Shown here: piece by piece, positions 37,801 to 44,253 of the stretch
How positions within the stretch are numbered: position 1 is the first letter of the stretch
Layout of the letters: each line of letters begins with the position of its first letter
Assembly: GCA_016209495.1 (NCBI GenBank)
Contig: JACQVX010000178.1
Span: forward strand, 1 to 52,247
Source: Planctomycetota bacterium
GTDB lineage: Bacteria > Planctomycetota > JACQVX01
DNA: 52,247 bases
Direction of reading: 5' to 3'
Notes under the pieces: generated by a model
Database searches by the model: none
The model's input: the letters and a program-made list of their open reading frames with translations, nothing else
Told to the model about the DNA's origin: nothing
Translations under genes and position numbers: made by a program

Positions 37801-40407
37801 GTCTCGGAGCTGGGGGGCGAGCTGGTCTTGAGCTGGGACGTGCTGGAGGAGGCCTTCCCCCCGGGGATGATCTCCGCGATGTTCGAGGCCTACCTCGAGC
37901 TCCTCCGCCGCCTGGCAGGGGACGAGGCCGCCTGGGAGGCGGGGGCAGCGGCAGCCATCCCCGCAGGGCAGCGAAGGGTCCGGGAGGAGGCGAACGCCAC
38001 CGATGCGGCGGTCCCCACGGATCTGCTCCAGGGGCTCGTCCGCCGGCAGGCGCGGGACACCCCCGAGGCCTGCGCGGTGGTGGGCGGTGGGCGCAGGCTC
38101 AGCTACGGCGAGCTGGAGCGCCGGGCCGAGGCCCTGGGCCTGGAGCTTCGGGGACACGGCGTCGCGCCGGGCCGCCTGGTGGCCGTGGTCATGGAGAAGG
38201 GATGGGAGCAGGCGGTGGCGGTCCTCGCGGTGCTTCACGCCGGCGGCGCCTACCTGCCCCTGGACCCCGCCCAGCCGGCGGAGCGCCTGCGGCTCCTGAT
38301 GGCCGACGCGGAGGTGCGGGTGGCGCTCACCCAGCCCCACCTGGACGCGGCGCTCCCCTGGCCGGAGGGGGTGGAGCGCATCGCGGTGACGGGGGCGGAG
38401 CCGATCGACGTGGGTCCCATCGAGCCCGTGCAGGGGACCCGGGACCTGGCGTACGTCATCTACACCTCCGGGTCCACCGGCGTCCCCAAGGGTGTGATGA
38501 TCGAACACGAGGGGGCGGTCAACACCGTCCTCGATGTCAACCGACGCCTCGCCCTCGGGCCCACGGACAAGGTGCTGGCCATCTCCTCCCTGGGCTTCGA
38601 CCTCTCCGTCTGGGACCTCTTCGGAACCCTGGCCGCCGGCGGGACCGTCGTGTTCCCGCCCCCCGCGGCACTCCGGGAGCCCGCGGCCCTGGAGACGATC
38701 ATCCGCGAGGAGGGGGTGACGGTATGGAACTCGGTCCCCGCCCTCCTGGAGATGCTGGTGGAGCACGGCGAGGCCCTGCCGCCGACCCTGCGCCTCGCCA
38801 TGCTCAGCGGCGACTGGATCCCCCTCTCCTTGGCGGACAGGGTCCTGGCCCGCGACCCCCACGTGGAGCTGGTGAGCCTGGGCGGGGCCACGGAGGCCTC
38901 CATCTGGTCCATCGCCCACCCGGTGCGGCGCCTGGAGGCCGGCTGGGGCAGCGTCCCCTACGGTCGCCCCCTGGCGAACCAGCGTCTCCATTGCCTGGAT
39001 GGGCGCCTGGAGGCGCGCCCCGACCAGGTGCCGGGGGACCTCTACATCGCGGGGACCGGCCTGGCGCGCGGCTACTGGAGGGACCCCGCACGGACTGCGG
39101 CCGCCTTCATCCTGCACCCCCGCACCGGCGAGCGTCTCTACCGCACCGGCGACCTGGGGCGCTACCGGGAAGGGGGAGTCATCGAGTTCCTCGGCCGTGC
39201 CGACCAGCAGGTGAAGGTCCGAGGCTACCGGGTGGAGCTGGGGGAGGTGGAGGCGGCCCTGGCGCAGCACCCGGCAGTCAGGGCCGCGGCGGTGACGGCC
39301 GCAGGCGAGCGCCACCGCCGCAGACTTGTCGCCCACGTCGTGCCCTGGTCCGCCCCCGGTCCCGGGCACGAGGAACTGGCGGCATTCCTGGCGCAACGGC
39401 TCCCGGACTACATGTTGCCCACGGCCTTCCTGTCGCGGGAGGCACTCCCCCTGACGCCCAACGGGAAGGTGGACCGCAGGTCCCTCGAGTGCGCCGAGGG
39501 GCCTCCCGGGGACCCCGCGGAGCCGGTGGCCCCGCAGGGACATTGGGAACGCCTCCTGGCAGGGGTATGGGAGGATGTGCTGGAGGTGCATCCCATCGGC
39601 GCCACGGACGACTTCTTCCGCATGGGGGGGGACTCGCTCCAGGCCGTACGCGTCCTCGCCCGCGTGGAGGAGCTCACGGGGCGGCGCCTCCCGGTGGCGG
39701 CCCTCTTCGCCGACCCCACCGTGGTGCGACTGGCCCGGGCCCTGGAGCTACCCCGGTCGGCACCCACGTGCCTGGTCCCCATCCGCGAGGGGGGCACCGG
39801 CGCGCCGCTCGTCCTGGTGCACCCGGTGGGGGGCCACGTCCTCTGCTACAGGGACCTTGCCCTCGGCCTGGCGAGCGGACGACCGGTCCACGGCCTGCGC
39901 GCCCGCGGCCTGGACGGGGAGTGCGAGCCCCTGCGGGACCTGGTCGCCATGGCCGAGGCCTACGTCGGAGAGGCCCGCCGCGTCGTGGGCGAGGGGCCGT
40001 GGTTGCTGGCGGGCTGGTCTATGGGTGGGCTCGTCGCCTTCGAGATGGCCCGCCTGCTGCGTACGGCCGGGGAGGAGGTCGGGCTCCTCTGCCTGGTGGA
40101 CGCCCTGCCGCCGCGGCCGGGCGTCGATGTCGCCTCCTGGGACGGGGACGAGGTCACGCGACGCGTCTACGAGGCGAACGCGGAGGCCCTCCGTACCTGG
40201 CGGCCGCGGCCCTCTCCCGGCCCGGTCACGATCCTGGTGGCCCGGGACAGGCAGGGCGACCCACTCGCGGAGGCCGAGGCCCTGTGGCGGCCGCTGGTGC
40301 TCGGGCCACTGGTCCTGAGGCCCATCCCGGGCGATCACGACTCGGTGGTGCGTCCGCCCTGCGTGGCGGCCCTGGCCGAGGCACTGGACAGGCTCCTGGG
40401 GCCGTGA
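28816..40407 (+). CDS. Hybrid assembly line FAAL-ACP-KS-AT-AT'-KR-ACP-Cy-A-PCP-TE
   Basis: A 3863-residue fatty-acid/polyketide/peptide synthase. Domains in order: fatty-acyl-AMP ligase 1-555 (YTSGSTGTPKG; GGPNFAYELCVRR is FAAL-typical); ACP about 572-650 (Ser606); KS 661-1085 (Cys832, His967, His1002); AT1 about 1182-1500 (GHSVGEL Ser1276, HAFH motif, so malonyl predicted); AT2 about 1626-1935 (GYSFTEN Ser1719; degenerate); KR with TGGLGRLG near 2224, Ser2367/Tyr2380/Asn2384 and an A-type Trp; ACP (Ser2547); heterocyclisation-like condensation domain about 2608-3055 (ExxxxDxxS from Glu2743); adenylation about 3070-3560; PCP (Ser3607); thioesterase 3660-3863 (GWSMGG Ser3735, His3841). By hand the A-domain code reads DLWNMSLIW plus Lys, close to the cysteine code. 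No DH, ER or MT is seen. Predicted product: a beta-hydroxyacyl cysteine or thiazoline carboxylate. Confidence 0.93.
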   Translation: MTLPGLETLADLVEHRAGLQPGQTAFRFLEADGAEIAIDYDGLAREARRIAGVLLQAAGPGDRALLLYPPGLDFVRAFFACQYAGVVAVPLHLPHTLPMVARLQEIARDSGATVGLATGEVLQRQGPKLSQVALLKELRWLATDAATEAAPASPAATRPGDLALLQYTSGSTGTPKGVMLDHRNLLGHAAQLHEGYGSREWPGTPVVSWLPTFHDMGLVSGLLAPLYSGRPCVMLSPASVAHRPLRWLEAISRHRATGSGGPNFAYELCVRRVPPEGRRGLDLSCWRVAFCGAEPVRAQTLDRFAEAYAPFGFRREAFLPCYGLAEATLAVTGRGAPPRPDVPLESPLSCGRPLEGVEVRIVDPASGRPRPPGGEGEIWVAGPGVARGYWGRAEETERTFRARIEGEEGGPWLRTGDLGFLREGELHVTGRARDLIIIRGVNYHPQDLEATVEGCHPALEWGGAAAFSIDADGEEGLAIVAEARRSARRAVKGAVDDVRAAVTEAHGIVPRAVALLQPGRLPRTSSGKVRRAACREAFLAGTLEAIEEWHAPAVPCPPPPEAGVRSPEAGADAIRAWLLARAARELGLSAADLDPHATFAALGLDSLTLASLAGELEAWLGRPLPVTLLWDHPTPDALARHLAAAQVSSPAETPARPCAAEEPIAVVGMACRFPGADHPEAFWRLLREGVDAVSEVPADRWDIEAWYDPRPATPGKMSTRWGGFVGGIDRFDAAFFGIAPREAAAMDPQQRLLLEVGWEALEDAGLALERAGQGRAGVYIGISSSDYSRHLLGDAGRVDAYAGTGNAHSIAANRLSYLLDLRGPSLAVDTACSSSLVAIHLACQGLRQGECRMALAGGVNVILSPELTVAFSQARMMAADGRCKAFDERADGYVRGEGCGVVVLKRLADARADGDTVLAVIRGSAVNQDGRSNGLTAPSGLAQQSVIREAQGRAGVTPWEIGYVEAHGTGTPLGDPIEVAALSGVFAGAPCALGSVKTNLGHLEAAAGIAGLIKVVLALLHEELPPTLHLRRVNPRIKNRGLPFIFPGVALPWEAGRERRIAGVSSFGFGGTNAHLVVEEAPASGAAGPEAGPAAGPERPRQLLALSARSPTALAALARAMARELEAGAPLADLCHSANTGRSAMPHRLALTAGSAAELAERLEAFVASGDPRPACGVPPRVAFLCTGQGAQRPGMGAELYRTQPVFHSVLDRCEAALAERRGRSLLDVMFGRTPDAALLLDRTAWTQPALYALEVALAELWASWGIRPAMVLGHSVGELAAACVAGALDLEEGLLLAAERGRLMDALPEGGAMAAVFAPRAAAREAIERAGAAGAVEVAAVNAPRHTLISGEAPALDRVLQDLDAGGIGHRRLRVSHAFHTRLLEPMLGELEALAGRLQAREPRLPWASNLDGAFLRGAPGGAYWRRQARDPVEFAAGVRTIQAAGVDLWLELGPGATLLGLARAAGASGGMLASLARDRDDWDVLLEGLGRLYEAGAAVDGRGLDRGFHRRRIRLPTYPFERVRHWIEAAPRRDAGPPDRPVHVLALSAAGEDALRDRARSLEGYLQAPSLPALGDLCATVNGADRGEAHRMAVVAAGHEELREGLARWLGAPPDPPAEGRPRLAFLFTPIGSQYPGMARQLHRTQPAFRSALEECLAHLAPASFPVADYLLAAEPPRPLQVDEPWRTFPALFAFDYALARVWESWGVRPDAVLGYSFTENVAACIAGVLPLEEATRMLLEEVRLFEELPRGAMAAVACSEARLAPWLGPLGGRVRVAVPMAPEVVVISGEVEAVEAVLRRCEAEGIWTRRWEVSRAFHGPLVDPMLEAWTAFLRGLRFTPPRMRWVTNLTGAWFDPDETPPAAYWARQPRDPTRLEPCLRFLRGEGYRFFLEIGPRPNLCRLFERAMPPEAGTRFIPSLGGEPSGSTWRDLLSATVRLYTGGVPLSWRGFEEGYRRSRVPLPVDLAAAAGEAVEDDRRVSRGQVRGLFYELTLRPKHRAHRGGVLDGSSGPLLVFGDGGPVGHFLVSALEARGLACAQVHPGEDWEQLDGGGYRCDPTRPVHLDVLLASLPRPPLAVVDLRGLDPGPPALACERLLVLVQALLRRGGPTPPRLHIATLGAVGTGREGASLELGSAPLWGLALGIALERPECWGGVVDLEAGPGVQQARWLIQELARPDGETLVAYRRGRRHVVRLVPAPDPDPEGRAPYFQCRPDGTYLITGGLGRLGLKLARWLAGRGARRLVLVGRRGLPPRVEWGREEADRTTAARIAVVRGLEARGATVRVLEADVADAEAMGRLLGRVREELPELRGVFHLAGELRARPLESVDAGDLDAVLRPKVQGAWVLHELTRELPLDVFVLYSSGAAVWGSRDLAPYAAANAYLGALAWHRRALGLPAVALDWGPWAQGAMGAGRMEELERSGVGALADGHALAALGLALSTGGARYAVAELRPARLRALYEATALAPLVEDLAPPEAEGAGSASPAGPGSAAGTLAGRIREAPEEERRDLVGDALRTRVARALGVDPDRLDPVRPLDTLGLDSLMAMELKKAIEVDLGVEVPLVRLLRGTGLASLTDVLLAELASGEDAGPALPEARPDPASRYEPFPLSDMQQAYWLGRGGHFELGNVAARGYMEFEAAGLELPRLEASLRRLIDRHDMLRAVVLSESAQRVLPEVPPCVIEAEDLRDMPASERERRLLAARGRMVGAGSPDPSRWPLFEVRAHLLPGGRLRLHVSVENLILDGWSFLLLVEEWRRLYEAPDDPLPPLELGFRDYVLHLAALEDHPLYRRDRDWWWARLESLPPAPELPLAAPVNELRAPRSVNRTARLDEAAWTTLKARAARGGLTASGAVCSAFAEVLSTWSATPRFTINCLHFNRLPVHPQVQAIAGNFSSTGLLAVDSQADASFRERARQVQEQLWADMHHGHVSGVRVLRELNRLRGGSTRASMPIVYSSTLALDAGRAGSSPLAWLGEVVHRGVQTPQVLLDHQVSELGGELVLSWDVLEEAFPPGMISAMFEAYLELLRRLAGDEAAWEAGAAAAIPAGQRRVREEANATDAAVPTDLLQGLVRRQARDTPEACAVVGGGRRLSYGELERRAEALGLELRGHGVAPGRLVAVVMEKGWEQAVAVLAVLHAGGAYLPLDPAQPAERLRLLMADAEVRVALTQPHLDAALPWPEGVERIAVTGAEPIDVGPIEPVQGTRDLAYVIYTSGSTGVPKGVMIEHEGAVNTVLDVNRRLALGPTDKVLAISSLGFDLSVWDLFGTLAAGGTVVFPPPAALREPAALETIIREEGVTVWNSVPALLEMLVEHGEALPPTLRLAMLSGDWIPLSLADRVLARDPHVELVSLGGATEASIWSIAHPVRRLEAGWGSVPYGRPLANQRLHCLDGRLEARPDQVPGDLYIAGTGLARGYWRDPARTAAAFILHPRTGERLYRTGDLGRYREGGVIEFLGRADQQVKVRGYRVELGEVEAALAQHPAVRAAAVTAAGERHRRRLVAHVVPWSAPGPGHEELAAFLAQRLPDYMLPTAFLSREALPLTPNGKVDRRSLECAEGPPGDPAEPVAPQGHWERLLAGVWEDVLEVHPIGATDDFFRMGGDSLQAVRVLARVEELTGRRLPVAALFADPTVVRLARALELPRSAPTCLVPIREGGTGAPLVLVHPVGGHVLCYRDLALGLASGRPVHGLRARGLDGECEPLRDLVAMAEAYVGEARRVVGEGPWLLAGWSMGGLVAFEMARLLRTAGEEVGLLCLVDALPPRPGVDVASWDGDEVTRRVYEANAEALRTWRPRPSPGPVTILVARDRQGDPLAEAEALWRPLVLGPLVLRPIPGDHDSVVRPPCVAALAEALDRLLGP

Positions 40408-41537
40408 AGGTGGCCCTGGCCATCGTCGGCGCGGGACCGTACGGCCTGGGTCTCGCCGCCCACGCCCGCGGGGCGGGCATCTCCTGCCAGCTCTTCGGCC
40501 GGCCCATGTCCTTCTGGCGGGAGGGCATGCCCGAGGGGATGCCCCTGCGCTCGCCACCGGCCCTGACGCTGCTCTCCACGCCGGGGGCGGGTTACACACT
40601 GGAGGCGCACCTGGAGGCTCGGGGGGGCCCGGGCGCGGCGCGGGGACCCGTCCCCAGGGAGCTCTTCCTGGAGTACGCCGAGGAGTTCCGCCGTCGCGAG
40701 GGTCTGGAGTGCACCGCGGGTCGAGTGGACGTCCTCGCCCGGGAAGGCGACCGCTTTGTGTTACAGGCCGGCGGCGAGCGCCACGAGGCCACCGACGTGG
40801 TCCTGGCCACCGGCCCCGCCCTCCACCCATGGGTACCGCCCCAGGTGAGCGAATCGCTTGCGCGGTCCTCGTGGCGGCATAGCTCGGAGCCTCCGGGCCC
40901 GGAGGGGCTCGCCGGCGCCCGGATCCTCGTCCTGGGCGGGGGTCAGAGCGCCATGGAGGCCGCGGCCCTCTCGGCCCGCGCCGGGGCCAGGGTCACGGTG
41001 GTGGCACGCGCGCGTCGCCTGCGGGTCGTGGACAGCCGGGGAATCCCGGGGCGCGGGGCCATCGCCCTGGTGCATCGCTCTACGGCGGTCCTTCGCCGAC
41101 TCCCCGCGGGCCTGCGGCGGCCGCTGGCGCGGCTCCTCGCCCCCACCACCGTGGAGACCTGGTCGCACGGCGTCCTCCGGGGCCTGGGCGTGGGGTTCTG
41201 CCTGGGCGCGCGCGACGGCACCTTCGACGAGGGGCCCGGGGGGATCCACCTGCGCCTGGCGGACGGGCGCGGGCTAGCGGCGGACCGCGTCGTCTGCGGC
41301 ACCGGCTACCGGGTGGAACTCTCCCGGCACCCGCTCCTCGCGGGCAGCTCGCTCCTGGCGGCCCTGCGCACCCACGACGGGCTCCCGGTGCTGGATGACC
41401 GGGGCCGCTCCTCCGTCGAGGGGCTCTGGTTCGCGGGGCTGCTGGCCTGGGACCGCTTCGGGCCCGCCTCGAACTTCGTCTTCGGGGCGCCGGCCCAGTG
41501 TCGGGCCATCATCGACCGGGGCGTGGCGAGGCGGTAG
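40404..41537 (+). CDS. FAD-dependent monooxygenase-like oxidoreductase
   Basis: The 377-residue protein has two dinucleotide-binding motifs: VGAGPYGLG at the N-terminus (FAD) and LGGGQSAMEAAAL near residue 175 (NADPH). The intervening RHSSEP and the late GTGYRV motif fit flavin-containing monooxygenase/N-hydroxylase-like enzymes. The ORF track merges it with a long shadow frame from 37212; GTG at 40404 overlaps the megasynthase stop (GTGA) and gives the right N-terminus. It is therefore translationally coupled to the assembly line and probably tailors its product, for example by S-, N- or C-oxidation or by oxidising a thiazoline to a thiazole. The reaction cannot be read from sequence. Confidence 0.85.
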   Translation: MKVALAIVGAGPYGLGLAAHARGAGISCQLFGRPMSFWREGMPEGMPLRSPPALTLLSTPGAGYTLEAHLEARGGPGAARGPVPRELFLEYAEEFRRREGLECTAGRVDVLAREGDRFVLQAGGERHEATDVVLATGPALHPWVPPQVSESLARSSWRHSSEPPGPEGLAGARILVLGGGQSAMEAAALSARAGARVTVVARARRLRVVDSRGIPGRGAIALVHRSTAVLRRLPAGLRRPLARLLAPTTVETWSHGVLRGLGVGFCLGARDGTFDEGPGGIHLRLADGRGLAADRVVCGTGYRVELSRHPLLAGSSLLAALRTHDGLPVLDDRGRSSVEGLWFAGLLAWDRFGPASNFVFGAPAQCRAIIDRGVARR

Positions 41538-41546
41538 GCGGCCCCC

Positions 41547-43913
41547 TTGTACCGCCGACTCGCGGACCTGGTGCTGGGGCACCGCCTCCTGGCGACCGTG
41601 GCCCTGGCGACCGCGGTGGCCGTCGCCGCCGGGGGTCTGCATCGCCTGGCGGTGGACTTCAGCGTCAGCGCCTTCTTCGGGGATGATGACCCGGAGCGTC
41701 TCTTCCTCGATGGATTCCGGTCCCGCTGGGGGCCCGACGACGACGTCCTCGTGGTGGTGGTGGAGGCGGAGGACGGCGCGGGGCTCCTCGCGCCTGGGCG
41801 GCTGCGCCGCATCCAGGCGACGGTGGAGAGGCTGCGGCGGGTCCCGGAGGTCCTGGAGGTGGAGGCCATCACCACCGTCGCGCGCATGCGCAGTCCGGAG
41901 CCGGATACCCTGGACCTCCGGCCGCTCATCGAGTCCATGCCCGAGGGCGCGGCCTTCCATGCGTGGCGGCAGGAGGTCCTGGCGCACCCCATCGCCGTCC
42001 CGACGCTGCTCTCCCCGGACGGACGCACCGCCGCCATCGCCGTCGAGGTGGGCACGCGCACGGACGACCTGCAGGCGGTGCGGGGGCTGGTGGGGCGCAT
42101 CCACGCGGCCCTGGAGGACCTCCAGGGGATCGACGGCCTGCGCTACGCCGAGGCCGGCCTGCTGGCGCAGAGGTCGGTCTTCTACACCCAGCTCGTGCGG
42201 GACCAGGGGCGGTTCATCCCCCTGGCGGCGGGGATGGTCTGCCTGTGCCTGGCGCTCATCTTCCGGCGCCCCCACGGCGTCCTCGTGCCCGCCGTGGCGG
42301 CGGCCGTCCCCACGGTCATGGTCTTCGGCCTCATGGGCTGGTGCGGCGAGCCCGTGGGACTCCTCAACCAGGCCCTGTTCACCCTGCTGCCGGTCATCGC
42401 CGTCGCCGACGCGATCCACATGGTGGGCCGTTTCCACGAGGAGCTGCGCCTCCGCTCGCCGGGAGGCGGAGAACCGCCGTGGGAGGTACGCAGGGAGGCC
42501 CTCGCCCGGGCCTTCGCCAAGGTGGGCGTGGCCTGTCTGCTGACCAGCCTCACCACCGCCGTCGGCTTCCTCTCCCTCTGCGCCGGGGAGATGTCCATCC
42601 TCCGACGCTTCGGGGCCTACGCCGCCGCCGGGATCGTCATGGCCTACGGGACCGTGCTGCTCATCGTCCCGCTCTTGCTCTCCTCGACCCGGGGCCCGTC
42701 CCCGCGGCCGGTAGGCGTGGGCGGGGACGGGATCACGGCACGGTGGCTCCTGGCCGTCGCTCGTCCGGCCATGCGCCACCCCTGGCGCGTAATGGCCGTG
42801 ACGGCCGCCCTCGGCGCGGCCGGCGTCCTCCTGGGTGGCCGCGTGGTCGTGGACACCCGGCTCACGGGGATGCTCTCTCCGGGGCTCCCCATCAGCCACG
42901 CCAACCGAGTCGTGGATCGGCAGCTCGGTGGTTTCCTCGCACTCTACGCGGAGCTGCGAGGCGAGGGGCCGGTCCTGGAGGACCCCGCGCTGCTCGCCGC
43001 CCTCCGGGAGGTCGAGGAGTGGGCGCGAGGGCGGACCGGCGTGCGGGCCGTGACCTCGCCCGCGACCTACCTCGCCATGGTCGCGGAGCTCCTGACCGGG
43101 GAGCGGGCCGTCCCGGTGACCCCGGAGGCGGTCGCCCAGTACTACCTGATCCTGGAGGGAGACCGGGGGCTGGCGGAGACCGTGAGCACCGGGCGCGATG
43201 GCGGGCGGCTCCTTGTGCGGACGCAGGACCTGGGGGCGCGGGCCTTCGCGGAGCTGGCGGAGGCGCTCGATGGGAGGCTTCGCGGGGCCCTGGAGGGCCT
43301 ACCGGTGGAGGTCCGGGTGACGGGCACGAACCGCCTCGCCTACCGCGGCTTCAGCCACCTCACCCTGGACCTGCGGGACGGGCTGATCCTGGCCATCGGT
43401 GCCATGACGGCCGTCTTCGGCCTGCTCTTCCGGCGGCCGCGCATCGCGCTCGTCTGCCTGGTGCCCAACGTCCTGCCCCTGGTGGCGGGCCTGGGCCTCA
43501 TGGGGGCCCTCGGATGGCCCCTGGAGCTGACCCCTGCGGCCATCTTCACGGTGGTCCTGGGCCTCGCGGTGGACGACACCCTGCACTTGATGGCGCGGAC
43601 CCGGGAGGAGCTGCGGGGGGGAAGTGGTGCCGAAGAGGCGGTCCTGCGGGCGATCCGCCACACCGGCGACGCGGTGGTCATCACCTCGGTGATCCTCTGC
43701 GGCGGCCTGGGCGTCAACCTCCTCAGCTCCTTCCGGGCCCTGGTGGTGCTAGGCGCCCTGGGGACATGGATGATCTTCATCGCCCTGGTCTGCGACCTGG
43801 TCTTGCTCCCCGCCCTCCTTGCGGCCTTTGGCGGGGACGGAAGCTGGGGCCGCCTACGCGGTGGGGGTCCCCCGGCGCCATCGGTAGATCCGGCGTGGTT
43901 CCTCCGCGGGTAA
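41547..43913 (+). CDS. RND/MMPL-family exporter
   Basis: The 788-residue membrane protein has the RND layout: one N-terminal helix (LLATVALATAVAVAAGGL), a large periplasmic loop, a block of helices including PLAAGMVCLCLALIF, VADAIHMVGRFHEE and LTSLTTAVGFLSLCAGE, then the same order repeated (from about residue 400, ending in VDDTLHLMARTREEL and further helices). Proton-relay-type acidic residues sit in the VADAIH and VDDTLH segments. MMPL proteins often export lipids made by FAAL/PKS clusters. It starts at TTG 41547, 9 bases after the oxidoreductase, and is the last gene of the cluster, so it most likely carries the product out of the cytoplasm. Confidence 0.87.
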   Translation: MYRRLADLVLGHRLLATVALATAVAVAAGGLHRLAVDFSVSAFFGDDDPERLFLDGFRSRWGPDDDVLVVVVEAEDGAGLLAPGRLRRIQATVERLRRVPEVLEVEAITTVARMRSPEPDTLDLRPLIESMPEGAAFHAWRQEVLAHPIAVPTLLSPDGRTAAIAVEVGTRTDDLQAVRGLVGRIHAALEDLQGIDGLRYAEAGLLAQRSVFYTQLVRDQGRFIPLAAGMVCLCLALIFRRPHGVLVPAVAAAVPTVMVFGLMGWCGEPVGLLNQALFTLLPVIAVADAIHMVGRFHEELRLRSPGGGEPPWEVRREALARAFAKVGVACLLTSLTTAVGFLSLCAGEMSILRRFGAYAAAGIVMAYGTVLLIVPLLLSSTRGPSPRPVGVGGDGITARWLLAVARPAMRHPWRVMAVTAALGAAGVLLGGRVVVDTRLTGMLSPGLPISHANRVVDRQLGGFLALYAELRGEGPVLEDPALLAALREVEEWARGRTGVRAVTSPATYLAMVAELLTGERAVPVTPEAVAQYYLILEGDRGLAETVSTGRDGGRLLVRTQDLGARAFAELAEALDGRLRGALEGLPVEVRVTGTNRLAYRGFSHLTLDLRDGLILAIGAMTAVFGLLFRRPRIALVCLVPNVLPLVAGLGLMGALGWPLELTPAAIFTVVLGLAVDDTLHLMARTREELRGGSGAEEAVLRAIRHTGDAVVITSVILCGGLGVNLLSSFRALVVLGALGTWMIFIALVCDLVLLPALLAAFGGDGSWGRLRGGGPPAPSVDPAWFLRG

Positions 43914-43944
43914 CGCCTCCGTGCCCGTCTCGAGTGGGGCCAGC

Positions 43945-44058
43945 AGGACACAGAGGACGACGCGAAGCTGACCGGGCGTATCCTTGCGACGGGTATTGAG
44001 GTCCACCGCCACTTGGGTCCCGGTCTACTCGAACCGATCCCTGAAGAGGCCCCATGGC
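43945..44058 (+). pseudogene. Fragment of a GxxExxY family gene
   Basis: In one frame the sequence reads LTGRILATGIEVHRHLGPG followed by LLEPIPEEAP, which is the beginning of a GxxExxY protein. The motif tyrosine is Pro here and the similarity stops after about 40 residues, out of about 125 expected. There is no start codon in a good context. It is a remnant rather than a working gene. Confidence 0.65.
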
Positions 44059-44061
44059 ACT

Positions 44062-44253
44062 ACCCTGCGGGCACAGCGGGGGGATCTGCTGAAGGAGTGG
44101 GCCTACCTCGACACCTTCGACATGCTGGCGCCGCGCCACGACTTCCCCCAGACCCGTGCCACCCTCGGGCGCTGGCTCCAGGAGGCAGGCCTGGAGGCCG
44201 TCGACGTGCACTACGGCCACAACGGCCTCGAGGCCCGGGCACGGCGGTCCTAA
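44062..44253 (+). pseudogene. C-terminal remnant of a SAM-dependent methyltransferase
   Basis: The frame contains YLDTFDMLAPRHDFPQT followed by a WLQEAGLEAVDV helix-strand and ends at TAA 44251. This is the pattern at the end of class I methyltransferases. The SAM-binding N-terminal part is missing; the sequence just upstream belongs to the GxxExxY fragment in another frame. The ORF-track start at 43984 joins unrelated sequence to it. Its stop overlaps the stop of the convergent O-antigen-ligase gene. Confidence 0.6.

Noticed and set aside
37212-40403. N-terminal 1060 residues of ORF 37212..41537
   Set aside because: It is an off-frame reading of the megasynthase that happens to run into the true oxidoreductase frame; the real gene starts at 40404.
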